A stretch of DNA of 64,000 nucleotides, taken from contig NZ_CP034683.1 in NCBI RefSeq assembly GCF_003990335.1, positions 696,501-760,500 on the forward strand, in the 5' to 3' direction. Position numbers and translations under genes: made by a program. Positions 25,819 to 35,912 of this stretch are shown piece by piece. The first letter of the stretch is position 1. Each line of letters begins with the position of its first letter. The notes beneath the pieces were generated by a model. The model was not told the DNA's origin, searched no databases, and worked only from the letters and a program-made list of their open reading frames with translations. Source of the stretch: Rheinheimera mangrovi. Lineage in GTDB: Bacteria > Pseudomonadota > Gammaproteobacteria > Enterobacterales > Alteromonadaceae.

Positions 25819-26685
25819 TTAAGCCTTAGATACTATCTCGGCAAAAGGCTCGCCCATGCGGGTGACTGCTGTTGGGTATTGCTTGTCAGTAAATTCAATC
25901 TGACCAGCCTGGAACGCCAGGATCACTGTAGATCCCAATTTAAAGCGGCCCATTTCAGCACCTTTTTCTAAGGTAACAGCTTGAGGCCCTGTGACAGGGT
26001 AGGTCCAACGGAATACATCTTTGCCTGTAGGCGGTGTCACAGTACCAGCCCAGACGGTTTCTATACTGGCCACTATAGTTGCGCCTACTAACACCAAAGC
26101 CATAGGGCCCAGTTCAGTATCAAAAATGGTCACAACACGCTCGTTACGGGCGAATAAATCCGGTACGTTTTCGGCTGTTAATGGGTTCACTGAAAACAGA
26201 TCACCTGGCACATAAATCATTTCACGTAAGGTGCCTGCAATAGGCATATGAATACGGTGATAATCTTTGGGTGCTAAATAAATAGTTGCGAACTTACCGC
26301 CGGCATAAGGAGCAGCTGTAGCCGCATCTCCGCCTAATAAAGCCTGCAGTGAATAGTTGTGGTTCTTCGCCTGGATCAGCTTACCATCGACAATATCACC
26401 TAACTGGCTGATCGCGCCGTCTACTGGCTGGCAGACCACATCAGCATCAGCATTGATAGGGCGTAAGCCATCTTTTAACGGGCGGGTAAAAAACTCGTTA
26501 AAGCTGGCATAGTCCGAAGCTTTTTCAAATTGAGCTTCGGCCATATTAATTTTATAGGCCTTAATAAACAGATTAATCAGCGCATGGCTGATAAAACCTA
26601 AACGAGCCGCTGCCAGATAGCCGACAAGACGGGATAATAAATGCTTTGGCATTGCGTATTGCAATGCGATTTTGACTTGATCCAT
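25819..26685 (-). CDS. psd: Phosphatidylserine decarboxylase proenzyme
   Basis: A 288-aa membrane-associated enzyme that makes phosphatidylethanolamine. The LGST self-cleavage site is visible (Gly251-Ser252), where Ser becomes the pyruvoyl group. PVDG and DYHRIHMP motifs contain the Asp-His members of the self-processing triad. Downstream of rsgA by 14 bp, the order seen in E. coli, and followed by a terminator. Confidence 0.96.
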   Translation of the reverse strand: MDQVKIALQYAMPKHLLSRLVGYLAAARLGFISHALINLFIKAYKINMAEAQFEKASDYASFNEFFTRPLKDGLRPINADADVVCQPVDGAISQLGDIVDGKLIQAKNHNYSLQALLGGDAATAAPYAGGKFATIYLAPKDYHRIHMPIAGTLREMIYVPGDLFSVNPLTAENVPDLFARNERVVTIFDTELGPMALVLVGATIVASIETVWAGTVTPPTGKDVFRWTYPVTGPQAVTLEKGAEMGRFKLGSTVILAFQAGQIEFTDKQYPTAVTRMGEPFAEIVSKA

Positions 26686-26699
26686 AGTGGATTTAAACC

Positions 26700-27743
26700 T
26701 CAGGGTTGAAAATAATTCGGTTTATCCTGCGCCATACTGAGCAGGATTTTATGGTAGTTGGCAAAACGTTCCGGGTGGATTTCTCCAATGCTGACCGCAT
26801 GTTGTAAAGCGCAGCCCGGGTCGTTTAAATGTTTACAGTCTCGGAATTTGCAACGGCCAAGCCAGTCTTTAAACTCAGGATAACCTAAAGCTATTTGCTC
26901 TGGTTCCAGATGCCATAAGGCGAATTCGCGGATACCTGGTGAGTCAATTAAATCGCCGCCATCCGGTAAGTGATACAAACGTGCTGTGGTGGTGGTGTGT
27001 TGGCCTAAACCTGAGTTTTCTGAGACTTCACGGGTTTCGGCGGAAATATCCGGCAACAGGTTATTCACTAATGAAGATTTGCCGACACCAGACTGGCCGA
27101 CAAAAATACTTACGCCTTGCTTCAGGTAAGAATCCAGCTGAGCTGTACCTTCACCTGTTTTTGCGCTTAACAATAAAAATTCGTAACCAATCTTCTGATA
27201 AATAGCCAGTTGCTGATCGACTTCCGCGCGCTGTTCTTCGGTTAATAAATCAATTTTATTCAGCAATAACAGAGGCTTGATATGCATGGCTTCAGCCGCT
27301 ATTAAATAACGGTCGACTATATTCAGCGAAAACGCAGGTAAAACCGCTGAGACAATAATCATTAAATCTATATTGGCCGCTACAGGTTTTAAACCATCAT
27401 AAAAGTCGGGACGCAGTAACACGGACTCACGTTCAGCTACAGCTTCAACTACGCCTTCTGGTCCACCGCCAGGCACTTTGGTGCGACGAAACACGACTTT
27501 GTCACCTGTGACCAGTGAGTTGATAGTGCGACGGATATTGCAGCGAAAAATCTGGCCTGCGCTATCTTCAATATCGGCATGTTGACCAAAACGACTGATC
27601 ACTAAGCCATGTTCGGCTTCAGCCAGTAAGTCAGAATCCAGCTCTTTTTTGTTGGTTTTATTCTGAGCCCGGGCTAAACGACGATCCTGATTGGCGGCTA
27701 TACGTTGATGCTGGCGTTGATTGAGGTGCTTTTTTTTGGTCAC
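26700..27743 (-). CDS. rsgA: Ribosome small-subunit GTPase RsgA
   Basis: A 347-aa circularly permuted GTPase that checks late 30S maturation. Basic N-terminus and OB fold (about 35-105), then permuted G motifs NKIDLL (G4), [12 protein letters not shown] (G1), T-T-T (G2), DSPGIREF (G3), and a C-terminal zinc finger ([16 protein letters not shown]). Divergent from orn and upstream of psd. Confidence 0.96.
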   Translation of the reverse strand: MTKKKHLNQRQHQRIAANQDRRLARAQNKTNKKELDSDLLAEAEHGLVISRFGQHADIEDSAGQIFRCNIRRTINSLVTGDKVVFRRTKVPGGGPEGVVEAVAERESVLLRPDFYDGLKPVAANIDLMIIVSAVLPAFSLNIVDRYLIAAEAMHIKPLLLLNKIDLLTEEQRAEVDQQLAIYQKIGYEFLLLSAKTGEGTAQLDSYLKQGVSIFVGQSGVGKSSLVNNLLPDISAETREVSENSGLGQHTTTTARLYHLPDGGDLIDSPGIREFALWHLEPEQIALGYPEFKDWLGRCKFRDCKHLNDPGCALQHAVSIGEIHPERFANYHKILLSMAQDKPNYFQP

Positions 27744-27872
27744 TGTGGCCTTGTGCCTTTACTGTCGCCTGACTGCGGCGGTTTTTACTTTGCTTAAGGC
27801 ATAGTATGATACCGCTATTCGGGCAAGTTACAAAGCAGCAAAACTGGCTGCAAATAATCAAAGGTAAGAAGC

Positions 27873-28424
27873 ATGGCGAGCAACGACAATAATCTGGTGT
27901 GGATCGATCTGGAAATGACAGGTCTGGATCCGGAAAAAGAAGTGATTTTAGAAATGGCCACCATAGTAACCGACAGCCAGTTAAATATTCTTGCTGAAGG
28001 CCCGGTGTTTGCCATTAAAACACCAAAAGAAGTTTTAGATGCTATGGATGCATGGTGTACTGAAACTCATGGTAAAAGTGGTTTAACCAAACGTTGCCTG
28101 GAAAGTGAAGTTGAGTTAGCCGACGCTATGGCTCAGACCATCCGCTTCCTGTCTGACTACGTGCCTGCAGGTAAATCACCTATGTGTGGCAACAGCATTG
28201 GTCAGGACCGACGCTTTTTAGTCAAATATGCGCCTGAATTCGAAGCCTTTTTCCACTACCGTAATCTGGATGTCAGCACTGTAAAAGAGTTGGCCAGAAG
28301 ATGGTACCCGGAAGTGACTAAGCTGGTTAAAAAGTCATCAAGTCATTTAGCTCTGGATGATATTCGGGAATCTATTGCTGAATTAGCAGTTTATAAAAAA
28401 CATTTTTTCAAAATTCCTGAATAA
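27873..28424 (+). CDS. orn: Oligoribonuclease
   Basis: A 183-aa DEDDh 3'-5' exonuclease that degrades RNA dinucleotides and nanoRNA, including pGpG from c-di-GMP turnover. Motifs: [10 protein letters not shown] (D, E), [11 protein letters not shown] (D) and [12 protein letters not shown] (H, D). Length is typical. Divergent from rsgA, a conserved arrangement; followed by a terminator and tRNA genes. Confidence 0.97.
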   Translation: MASNDNNLVWIDLEMTGLDPEKEVILEMATIVTDSQLNILAEGPVFAIKTPKEVLDAMDAWCTETHGKSGLTKRCLESEVELADAMAQTIRFLSDYVPAGKSPMCGNSIGQDRRFLVKYAPEFEAFFHYRNLDVSTVKELARRWYPEVTKLVKKSSSHLALDDIRESIAELAVYKKHFFKIPE

Positions 28425-28461
28425 AATCTCTTGCAAAGGTCAGAGAATTTTGTAAAATGCG

Positions 28462-28501
28462 CGCCGCTTCGAACGAAAATTCAATTGAAGCGGCGTTTTT
28501 A
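28462..28501 (+). terminator. Terminator after orn
   Basis: CGCCGCTTC/GAAGCGGCG nine-base stem with T6. A TAAAAT -10-like element at about 28453 lies just before it. Confidence 0.8.
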
Positions 28502-28552
28502 GTAATCTTCTTTATAACCAAGATAAAGAACCATGTTTACTAAGAGCAGGAT

Positions 28553-28628
28553 GCGGGCATAGCTCAGTTGGTAGAGCGCGACCTTGCCAAGGTCGAGGTC
28601 ACGAGTTCGAGCCTCGTTGCCCGCTCCA
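28553..28628 (+). tRNA. tRNA-Gly (GCC), copy 1
   Basis: A 76-nt cloverleaf: acceptor GCGGGCA/TGCCCGC, D arm GCTC/GAGC, anticodon loop TTGCCAA (GCC), T arm ACGAG/CTCGT with TTCGAGC, encoded discriminator T and CCA. Confidence 0.97.
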
Positions 28629-28630
28629 AA

Positions 28631-28660
28631 TTCAAATTGGACCACCAATACCAATTTGAA
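28631..28660 (+). other. Hairpin in the tRNA spacer
   Basis: TTCAAATTGG/CCAATTTGAA, a perfect 10-bp stem with a 10-base loop, starting two bases after the CCA of the first tRNA. Probably a processing signal or decay barrier in the dicistronic tRNA precursor (inference). Confidence 0.6.
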
Positions 28661-28679
28661 AAAATAAGTACACACCCAT

Positions 28680-28755
28680 GCGGGCATAGCTCAGTTGGTA
28701 GAGCGCGACCTTGCCAAGGTCGAGGTCACGAGTTCGAGCCTCGTTGCCCGCTCCA
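28680..28755 (+). tRNA. tRNA-Gly (GCC), copy 2
   Basis: Sequence identical to copy 1 over all 76 positions, 51 bases downstream; co-transcription is likely. Confidence 0.97.
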
Positions 28756-28878
28756 AATTTTACTCCCTTTTCTATTTTCATCTTAAATCCAAAACTTACT
28801 CTTTTGCCTTGAACCCAACTTGCTGCCTGATTTTATTACTGCTATCTTTGCCAAAATAAGTCATGAGGTAAGACCAGT

Positions 28879-29373
28879 ATGAAAGCCATCAATAAACTTG
28901 GCCGTTATGTTGCCAAAATCAATAACTACTCGCCTTGGCTCCGTTCGCCTTTATTGAGCTTGTTATTTGGTAAAGCTGTGAAATTTGCAGGCACAGCTTC
29001 GGTCAAAGTCGATGTATTAAATTTTCAGCAGGCAAAGTTAAGCTTGGCCAATAAAACCAAGGTGCAAAACCATATAGGGTCTGTGCATGCGGCTGCAATG
29101 GCCTTGCTGGGTGAATCGGCCAGTGGTTTTTTAGTGGGTTTGCATGTGGCAGACGACCGTATTCCGCTGCTAAAGTCGATGCAGCTGAATTATGTCAAAA
29201 GAGCCACTGGTAAATTGGTCGCTACGACGTCGCTGACGGATGAGCAAATTCAGTTTATTCGTGATACCGAAAAAGGCGATATCACGATTTTGGTAAAGAT
29301 CACCGACGAACTGAATGTTGAACCTGTGATCGCAGAGTTTGTCTGGGCCTGGGTGCCGAAGCAGAGAAAATAA
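28879..29373 (+). CDS. DUF4442 hotdog-fold thioesterase-like protein
   Basis: A 164-aa cytosolic protein with the hotdog pattern KTKVQNHIGSVHAAAMALLGE (central helix), strands GLHVADDRIPLLKSMQLNY and GDITILVKITDE. DUF4442 members are related to PaaI thioesterases; HIGSVHAAA resembles the catalytic region. The substrate is unknown. GAGGTAAGACC precedes the ATG. Next gene 51 bp away. Confidence 0.75.
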   Translation: MKAINKLGRYVAKINNYSPWLRSPLLSLLFGKAVKFAGTASVKVDVLNFQQAKLSLANKTKVQNHIGSVHAAAMALLGESASGFLVGLHVADDRIPLLKSMQLNYVKRATGKLVATTSLTDEQIQFIRDTEKGDITILVKITDELNVEPVIAEFVWAWVPKQRK

Positions 29374-29424
29374 AGCTTGGATGGTTTGTTACAGGCTATG
29401 ATTAACCCAGTACCGGAGACTTCT

Positions 29425-29628
29425 ATGCCTGCATCCCCTTGTAACAGAATTTGTTGTTTAAACCACTGCGATGTTTGTTTAGGTTGTGGTCGTACTTTGC
29501 AGGAGATTAAAGACTGGCATACGGCTGATAAAAAACAAAAGCTGGAGATTTTACAGCAGGCTCAGCAGCGACTTATAGCTCAACCACAATTTGATATCAG
29601 GCATCCCGAGGCAACCCCTTCTGAATAA
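29425..29628 (+). CDS. DUF1289 Cys-rich small protein
   Basis: A 67-aa protein with the DUF1289 signature SPCNRICCLNHCDVCLGCGR (residues 3-22), a likely Fe-S or zinc site, followed by EIKDWHTADKKQK. The function of the family is unknown. GGAG six bases before the ATG at 29425 decides the start over in-frame upstream codons. Its 3' end overlaps the convergent queG by 32 bp. Confidence 0.82.
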   Translation: MPASPCNRICCLNHCDVCLGCGRTLQEIKDWHTADKKQKLEILQQAQQRLIAQPQFDIRHPEATPSE

Positions 29629-30763
29629 CCCTGACTAATCTGTCGGTCTGGCGACTTAATAAATTCTGCTGCAGCAGGCCTTTTTTCTGCTGCTGTCCTA
29701 AAGCCCACTGAATATGTTCCTGTACTAACGGCTCACTTAACGGCAGTTGCTGTTGCAAGGCTTCAATAATGGCCACATCAAAAGGCGCATTGCCCAAGGC
29801 TACGGCAATATTGCGTTGCCAGCGTTGATAGCCTATACGGCGAATCGCTGAACCTTCAGTGTATTTTAAAAATTCAGCTTCGCTCCATTGCCATAAATCC
29901 AGCAGGGATTTATGCAGCCACTGTGGTCTGCGCTGAAAATCTTGTTCTTTTGTGGTGTCGGCGGCTCTGTTCACAGGGCAAACCAGCTGACAATCATCAC
30001 AACCATAAATACGGTTACCAAGCAAAGGCCGGAATTCTTCAGGAATAGCACCTTGTAGCTCAATAGTCAGATAAGAAATACAGCGTCTGGCATCCACTGT
30101 GTAAGGTGCAACTATGGCCTGAGTAGGACAGATAGTGATACATGCAACACAGGTACCACAATCGCCGGTATGAACAGGATCAACAGGCAAAGGAATATCA
30201 ACCAGCAATTCGCCGAGAAAAAACCAGGAACCCGCTTCCTGATTTAATACCAGACTGTGTTTTCCTTGCCAGCCTAAACCTGCTTTAACCGCAAGCGGCC
30301 GTTCCAGAATAGGTGCTGAATCAACAAAAGGCCGGAAACCTAAAACACCTAACTCTTTTTCTATCCGTTCACCTAACTGTTTTAAGCGGTTGCGAATGAG
30401 CTTATGGTAATCCCGCCCCAGCGCATAACGACTGATATAAGCCATCGAAGGATCGGCCAGATTAGCTGCAAACTGCGCATGCTCCGGCAAGTAATCCATC
30501 CGCGCGCTGATCACCCGGATTGTGCCTGGGTGTAATTCGGCAGCGCGCGCTCTTTTCATGCCATGAGCGGCCATATACTCCATTTCGCCATGGAAACCTG
30601 CATCCAGCCATTGCTGCAATTTAGCTTCTTCCGATGTTAAATCTGTATCGGTAATGCCTATCTGCTGGAAGCCAAGTTGTTGGCCCCAGACTTTAATTTG
30701 CTCTGCAAGATACTGCCAACTAATAGGGCCGCTTGCGCTATTGACGGTGTCACTGATCATCAT
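29597..30763 (-). CDS. queG: Epoxyqueuosine reductase QueG
   Basis: A 388-aa B12-dependent Fe-S enzyme that performs the last step of queuosine synthesis in tRNA. N-terminal cobalamin-binding part (LAEQIKVWGQQLGFQQIGIT), the GWQGKHSLVLN region, then two 4Fe-4S motifs CGTCVACITICP and CDDCQLVCPVN, and a HEAT-like C-terminus. The start is uncertain between ATG 30763, ATG 30760 and GTG 30787; none has a strong ribosome-binding site. Divergent from tsaE. Confidence 0.94.
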   Translation of the reverse strand: MMISDTVNSASGPISWQYLAEQIKVWGQQLGFQQIGITDTDLTSEEAKLQQWLDAGFHGEMEYMAAHGMKRARAAELHPGTIRVISARMDYLPEHAQFAANLADPSMAYISRYALGRDYHKLIRNRLKQLGERIEKELGVLGFRPFVDSAPILERPLAVKAGLGWQGKHSLVLNQEAGSWFFLGELLVDIPLPVDPVHTGDCGTCVACITICPTQAIVAPYTVDARRCISYLTIELQGAIPEEFRPLLGNRIYGCDDCQLVCPVNRAADTTKEQDFQRRPQWLHKSLLDLWQWSEAEFLKYTEGSAIRRIGYQRWQRNIAVALGNAPFDVAIIEALQQQLPLSEPLVQEHIQWALGQQQKKGLLQQNLLSRQTDRLVRVIQKGLPRDA

Positions 30764-30950
30764 AAAATCCACTGTTTCTCGCCGCACACTTTAACATAAA
30801 AGCCGATCTGATTTTTGCTTGGTCCGTTGCGTATACTATTGCAGAAGAAACTGGCTGCTCCGCGCTGTTTTTGTTAGCATAGCGGCCAATTCACGAACAA
30901 TACGTGCGCTTAAAAACAGATATGACTGAGAAGACTCAGCTTAGGTACAG

Positions 30951-31436
30951 ATGACAGCTCAAAGCTACATTTTTCATTTAGTGGACGAAACCGCTACTTT
31001 GGTCTTGGCCGCCTTATTTGCACCGCATTTACGCAGTGGTGCTGTGCTGTATTTACAGGGCGATTTAGGTGCAGGTAAAACGACCTTCAGTCGTGGCCTG
31101 CTTCAGGCTATGGGGCATCAGGGTAATGTAAAAAGCCCGACTTACACTTTGGTTGAGCCATACAGTATCGGCGAGCAGCAAGTATTTCATTTTGATTTGT
31201 ACCGGCTGCGCGACCCTGAAGAACTTGAGTTTATGGGTATTCGGGACTATTTCTCCAAAGGCAACTTATGTCTGATTGAATGGCCTGAACGTGGTTATGG
31301 TTTGTTGGCGGATGCTGATCTGGATCTGCAGTTACAGATCGATCAAAACCAGCGTCAGTTGCGCGTCACGGCGAACCAACCAGAAGCAGTGTCGTGGATG
31401 GACGCTATAGTGCACGCCTGGGAGCAGGCTCAATGA
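30951..31436 (+). CDS. tsaE: tRNA t6A synthesis ATPase TsaE
   Basis: A 161-aa P-loop protein ([13 protein letters not shown], residues 37-49) that assists TsaB-TsaD in making N6-threonylcarbamoyladenosine at A37 of t[13 protein letters not shown] (switch I) and LIEWPERG (C-terminal) are characteristic. First gene of the run to hflC. Its stop overlaps amiB by 4 bp. In E. coli nnr (yjeF) lies just before it; here that gene is missing. Confidence 0.95.
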   Translation: MTAQSYIFHLVDETATLVLAALFAPHLRSGAVLYLQGDLGAGKTTFSRGLLQAMGHQGNVKSPTYTLVEPYSIGEQQVFHFDLYRLRDPEELEFMGIRDYFSKGNLCLIEWPERGYGLLADADLDLQLQIDQNQRQLRVTANQPEAVSWMDAIVHAWEQAQ

Positions 31437-32887
31437 GTCTGACACTTCGGGTTGTGGCTCTGATGCTGTTACTTGTTTCCAGCCAAAGCTGGGCTGTGAA
31501 CAGTGTCAAAGGTGTGCGTATTTGGCATGCGCCTGATAACACCCGACTGGTGCTGGATTTAGCGAATGCGCCTTCACATAAAGTAAAACGCTTAAGTAAT
31601 CCAAGCCGACTTGAAATCGAACTTGCCGGTGTAACCAGTTTAAATATTGGCGCTGTTAGCGGGGACTCGCCCTTAGTGAAAAGGGTGTATGCCAGCCGTA
31701 CCCCCAGTGCAGCTACAGCTGTAGTGATAGAATTGTCTTTTCCGGTTAATGACAGTATTTTTTCTTTGCCGCCGTCACCACCTTATGGTCATAGGCTGGT
31801 GGTGGATTTAAAAGCGCAAGGCCGAGCCTCGTCTGCCGGTCAGGGCGCACCAGTGACTTCCGTCACACCATCCTCGTCAGTTTCGGCGGCCTCTCAGCCG
31901 GTAAGGTCTGAACCTCTGAGTACAGTCAATACAAGAGCAGTTGGCCGTGACATTATTATCGCCATTGATGCCGGTCATGGTGGCCAGGACCCTGGTGCAG
32001 TGGGGCCTAAAGGTACTTATGAAAAAAATATTACTCTGTCTATATCACGCCAACTAGCGGACATGATCAATAAGCAGCCAGGTTTAAAAGCTGTGCTGAC
32101 CCGCACTGGTGATTACTATATTCATCCGAATAAAAGACCTGAAATTGCAAGGCAGAAACAAGCTGACTTACTTATTTCTGTGCATGCAGACGCAGTACAA
32201 AACCGCAAAGCTCATGGCGCTTCAGTCTGGGTGTTATCGATGCGTCGTGCTACCACTGAAGTGGGCCGGATGCTGGAACAAACAGAGCAACATTCGGAGC
32301 TATTAGGTGGTGTAGGCGAGATCATCAAAGATTCGGCCAACGAACGATATCTGGCGCAAACTGTGTTGGATTTGTCGATGAACCACTCGATGGTGACAGG
32401 TTTTGAAGTAGCCAAAGAAGTGTTACGTGAAGTGGCACCTATAGCGCATTTGCATAAAAAAGAACCACAAGCTGCCAGCTTAGCTGTGTTAAAAGCGCCC
32501 GATATTCCGTCTATTTTGTTTGAAACAGGTTTTATCTCCAACTACAACGAAGAACGTTTACTGAAAGATTCAGGCCATCAGCACAAACTGGCGTTGGCCA
32601 TGTTCAGAGCTATAAAACGCTATTTTGAAAAATCACCTCCAGCTGATTCGCTTTTTGCCGCCCATAAAAATAATGGTCGCTCAGTGCCTACTGTGATGCC
32701 TACCTCACAAAACCGATCCACTGCTGTGGCAAGTACCAGCAGCAGTACCCGCACTCATAAAGTGAAACGTGGTGAGTCTTTATCCAGAGTGGCGAAACAC
32801 TATGGTGTCAGCATGGCTGAACTTCGCAGACACAATAATCTGAAAAGCGACAACATTCTGATTGGCCAGGTGCTTAGGATCCCCTGA
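31433..32887 (+). CDS. amiB: N-acetylmuramoyl-L-alanine amidase AmiB
   Basis: A 484-aa periplasmic peptidoglycan amidase for daughter-cell separation. Signal peptide (residues 1-20), AMIN domain (about 22-115), Ser-rich linker, Amidase_3 domain with zinc ligands in [13 protein letters not shown] (His), E of GTYEKN and SVHADA (His), catalytic Glu in FETGFISN, and a C-terminal LysM ([18 protein letters not shown]). Overlaps tsaE by 4 bp and mutL by 1 bp. Confidence 0.95.
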   Translation: MSLTLRVVALMLLLVSSQSWAVNSVKGVRIWHAPDNTRLVLDLANAPSHKVKRLSNPSRLEIELAGVTSLNIGAVSGDSPLVKRVYASRTPSAATAVVIELSFPVNDSIFSLPPSPPYGHRLVVDLKAQGRASSAGQGAPVTSVTPSSSVSAASQPVRSEPLSTVNTRAVGRDIIIAIDAGHGGQDPGAVGPKGTYEKNITLSISRQLADMINKQPGLKAVLTRTGDYYIHPNKRPEIARQKQADLLISVHADAVQNRKAHGASVWVLSMRRATTEVGRMLEQTEQHSELLGGVGEIIKDSANERYLAQTVLDLSMNHSMVTGFEVAKEVLREVAPIAHLHKKEPQAASLAVLKAPDIPSILFETGFISNYNEERLLKDSGHQHKLALAMFRAIKRYFEKSPPADSLFAAHKNNGRSVPTVMPTSQNRSTAVASTSSSTRTHKVKRGESLSRVAKHYGVSMAELRRHNNLKSDNILIGQVLRIP

Positions 32888-34632
32888 TGCCTATTCAAAT
32901 TTTACCTCCTCAACTGGCAAACCAGATTGCTGCAGGCGAAGTGGTAGAACGTCCTGCCTCTGTCGTCAAAGAGCTGGTTGAAAACAGCCTGGATGCCGGT
33001 GCCGATCAAATTCTGATTGAGATTGAGCGTGGTGGCAGTAAAAAAATCCTTATTCGTGACAATGGTTCTGGTATAGCTGAAGCTGAATTAGGCCTGGCTT
33101 TAAGTCGGCATGCCACCAGTAAAATCAGTTCCCTGGATGATTTAGAACAAATTGTAAGCCTTGGTTTTAGGGGCGAAGCTTTAGCTTCTATCAGTTCGGT
33201 CTCGCGTCTGACTTTAACCTCAAAACCTGCAGCTCAGGATAAAGCCTGGCAAGCCTATGCCGAAGGTCGGGATATGCAGGTGCAAATTAAACCTGCAGCT
33301 CATCCGGATGGCAGCAGCATTGAAGTGCTGGACCTGTTTTTTAATACCCCGGCGCGACGTAAGTTTTTGCGCAGTGATAAAACCGAATTTGCTCATATAG
33401 ACGAGTTGGTGAAACGCCTGGCATTAAGCCGTTTTGACGTCAGCTGGACTTTAATTCATAACGGCCAGACAGTACGACAACTGAAAAAAGCCGATAGTCG
33501 TGAAGCTCAGCAAAAACGCGTAGCCGCTTTGTGTGGCAAAAATTTTCTGCAGCAGGCCGCTTTTGTCGAAGTAGCGTACGATGATTTAAAGCTTTGGGGC
33601 TGGGTGTTGCAACCCTCAGCCTGTAAAGAGCAACTGCAGTGTCAGTACAGCTATGTCAACGGCCGTATGATGAAAGATAAATTACTGAATCATGCGATAC
33701 GTCAGGCTTATGGCTCTATGCTCAGTGCTGAACAGCAACCCGCTTTTGTACTCTATCTGGACATTAATCCACGTCAGGTTGATGTCAACGTGCATCCGGC
33801 CAAACACGAAGTACGGTTTCATCAGGCCCGTTTAGTACATGATTTTGTCGCGTCGGCATTAACTAATGCACTATTGCAGTTAGAACCGCAGCAACAGAGT
33901 ATTGAGGTTGTGGCACCACCAGAACCTCCAGTCTTTTCTATGCCGGCAGCCCCAGCGTTAAAACCTGCGTCAGGCCATACTCAGCATTCAGCCTCTGCTC
34001 CAGCTTATGCTGCCAGACCTTCGGCTTATGCTGGCCAGCCTTATCGGCCTGCTGTGGCACAACCTGCAGCACAAAGCTGGCCGGTTTTTGCTGCAAAAAC
34101 TCAGCGAGTGGAGCAATCAGTTTCTGTTGCCCAACATGATGCTTTAATCAGCCAGAATCGTTATTTGCTAAGCTCTGGCTCAGATCAAGTCTGGATAGTC
34201 GATCTTGCAGCCAGCGCCGCCAGATTATGGCTTGAACAAGGTGCAGAGCCTTTACCTTTATTAATGCCGGTTCGGTTAACGTTGCAACAGACAGAACAAG
34301 AGTATTTGCTCAGCAAAGCGGATTTATTAAGCCACCTCGGCTTTGACTTTTTAGTCAGTAATCAAACTTTGATTGTCAGAGCAGTGCCGGCCTGGCTTCG
34401 ACAAAGTGCGGTTGCTCAGTGGCTGCCGCTTTGGTGGCAAGGCTGGTTACAGCAGCAGGACACACAACTGCTAAGCTTATTGCTGCAGCAGTTATTAGGC
34501 TCTGCTGTGCTGCAGGCATCTGCTTTAGTGAAACATTTTCCATTGTTAAGTAAACAGGGGCCACATTGGCACGCCGTGCCGCTGGATTTAACAGCTTCTA
34601 TTCAGTTATTACAGGACTCAGATGGATCCTAA
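32887..34632 (+). CDS. mutL: DNA mismatch repair protein MutL
   Basis: A 581-aa GHKL ATPase linking MutS to MutH/UvrD. N-terminal motifs: [19 protein letters not shown] and [14 protein letters not shown], then the transducer domain ([14 protein letters not shown]). A Pro/Ala/Gln-rich linker (about 340-400) precedes a C-terminal dimerisation domain lacking the DQHAAHER endonuclease motif, as in MutH-using species. Overlaps miaA by 11 bp. Confidence 0.96.
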   Translation: MPIQILPPQLANQIAAGEVVERPASVVKELVENSLDAGADQILIEIERGGSKKILIRDNGSGIAEAELGLALSRHATSKISSLDDLEQIVSLGFRGEALASISSVSRLTLTSKPAAQDKAWQAYAEGRDMQVQIKPAAHPDGSSIEVLDLFFNTPARRKFLRSDKTEFAHIDELVKRLALSRFDVSWTLIHNGQTVRQLKKADSREAQQKRVAALCGKNFLQQAAFVEVAYDDLKLWGWVLQPSACKEQLQCQYSYVNGRMMKDKLLNHAIRQAYGSMLSAEQQPAFVLYLDINPRQVDVNVHPAKHEVRFHQARLVHDFVASALTNALLQLEPQQQSIEVVAPPEPPVFSMPAAPALKPASGHTQHSASAPAYAARPSAYAGQPYRPAVAQPAAQSWPVFAAKTQRVEQSVSVAQHDALISQNRYLLSSGSDQVWIVDLAASAARLWLEQGAEPLPLLMPVRLTLQQTEQEYLLSKADLLSHLGFDFLVSNQTLIVRAVPAWLRQSAVAQWLPLWWQGWLQQQDTQLLSLLLQQLLGSAVLQASALVKHFPLLSKQGPHWHAVPLDLTASIQLLQDSDGS

Positions 34633-35542
34633 AGTTATTTTTTTAATGGGGCCTACAGCCAGCGGTAAAACGTCCTTGGCTATTGATCTGTATAAAAGCA
34701 TCCCCGCAGAGCTGATTAGCGTTGATAGCGCCTTAATCTATAAAGGCATGGATATCGGTACCGCCAAGCCAACAGCGGCAGAGCTTCTGGATGCACCTCA
34801 TCACTTAATTGATATTCTTGATCCTGCTTCAGCGTATTCAGCCGCGGATTTTCGCACTGATGCGTTACGACTTATTGCTGATATCCACAGCAGGGGGAAA
34901 ACCGCTATTCTGGTAGGCGGCACTATGTTGTATTTCCGCACGCTGTTGCAGGGGATATCACCTTTACCTGAAGCAGATCCAGAAATACGACAGCAGATCG
35001 AAGCTGAAGCGGCAGAACATGGTTGGGGTTATTTACACCAGCAATTGGCAAACTTTGACCCGGTATCGGCGGCTCGTATTCACCCTAATGATCCACAGCG
35101 GGTTAACAGGGCGATAGAAGTGTACCGGTTAACCGGTAAAAGTTTAACTGAACTGACAGAACACAAAGGCGAGCCTTTTCCATACCCGCTGCAACAATTT
35201 GCTATCAATCCAACAGATCGGTCTGAACTTCACCAGCGTATAGCTGTCAGATTCCGGCAAATGTTAGATTGTGGTTTTGCCGATGAAGTAAAAAATCTGA
35301 TGCAACGAGCAGATCTGCATTTGGATTTACCTTCGATGCGTTGTGTGGGCTACCGTCAGATGTGGCTACACCTGCAAGGACAGCTGTCTGAGCAGGAAAT
35401 GATTGATCAGGGTATTGCCGCCACTCGTCAACTGGCGAAACGGCAACTGACCTGGTTACGCAGTTGGCCTGAATTAAATTGGTTAAAAACTGAAGACAAA
35501 CAGGCCGAAAACTTGCAAGCCATTTTAACTTCGCTAAGCTAG
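34622..35542 (+). CDS. miaA: tRNA dimethylallyltransferase MiaA
   Basis: A 306-aa enzyme that prenylates A37 of tRNAs reading UNN codons. P-loop [11 protein letters not shown] (residues 9-19), [26 protein letters not shown], and the C-terminal [10 protein letters not shown] and [11 protein letters not shown]. Coupled to mutL by overlap; hfq follows after 96 bp that hold a promoter. Confidence 0.97.
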   Translation: MDPKVIFLMGPTASGKTSLAIDLYKSIPAELISVDSALIYKGMDIGTAKPTAAELLDAPHHLIDILDPASAYSAADFRTDALRLIADIHSRGKTAILVGGTMLYFRTLLQGISPLPEADPEIRQQIEAEAAEHGWGYLHQQLANFDPVSAARIHPNDPQRVNRAIEVYRLTGKSLTELTEHKGEPFPYPLQQFAINPTDRSELHQRIAVRFRQMLDCGFADEVKNLMQRADLHLDLPSMRCVGYRQMWLHLQGQLSEQEMIDQGIAATRQLAKRQLTWLRSWPELNWLKTEDKQAENLQAILTSLS

Positions 35543-35578
35543 TAAAAGATAATTGAAAAAAAGTTGTTATTTAACGAC

Positions 35579-35606
35579 TTGAAAATAATATAATAATCCA
35601 TATATA
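35579..35606 (+). promoter_or_regulatory. Candidate hfq promoter
   Basis: TTGAAA, 16-base spacer, TATATA in an A/T-rich stretch; start expected near 35613, about 26 bases before the hfq ATG. Other hfq promoters may lie inside miaA as in E. coli. Confidence 0.5.
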
Positions 35607-35638
35607 GAGAAACATAATTAGAAATAAGGAAAGCGAAA

Positions 35639-35896
35639 ATGGCAAAGGGCCAATCGTTACAAGACCCGTTTTTAAATACTTTAAGACGCGAGCGTATCCC
35701 AGTGTCTATTTATCTGGTGAACGGTATTAAATTGCAGGGACAAATCGAGTCATTTGATCAATTTGTGATCCTTCTGAAAAACACAGTCAGCCAAATGGTG
35801 TATAAACATGCCATTTCTACTGTAGTCCCAGCTCGTGCTGTCAATACTATGGCTAGCCATGGTACTGGTACAGGCGAAATGGACGAGATGGAATAA
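35639..35896 (+). CDS. hfq: RNA chaperone Hfq
   Basis: An 85-aa hexameric Sm-like protein that pairs small RNAs with mRNAs. Starts [13 protein letters not shown]; Sm1 region [20 protein letters not shown], Sm2 region [13 protein letters not shown]. The C-terminal tail is short (about 18 residues, acidic). AAGGAAAGCG precedes the ATG. hflX follows after 16 bases. Confidence 0.98.
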   Translation: MAKGQSLQDPFLNTLRRERIPVSIYLVNGIKLQGQIESFDQFVILLKNTVSQMVYKHAISTVVPARAVNTMASHGTGTGEMDEME

Positions 35897-35912
35897 CCGG
35901 GAATTCTTAAGC

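Noticed and set aside
28499..28786. Short frames on both strands over the tRNA-Gly genes
   Set aside because: They are translations of tRNA sequence.
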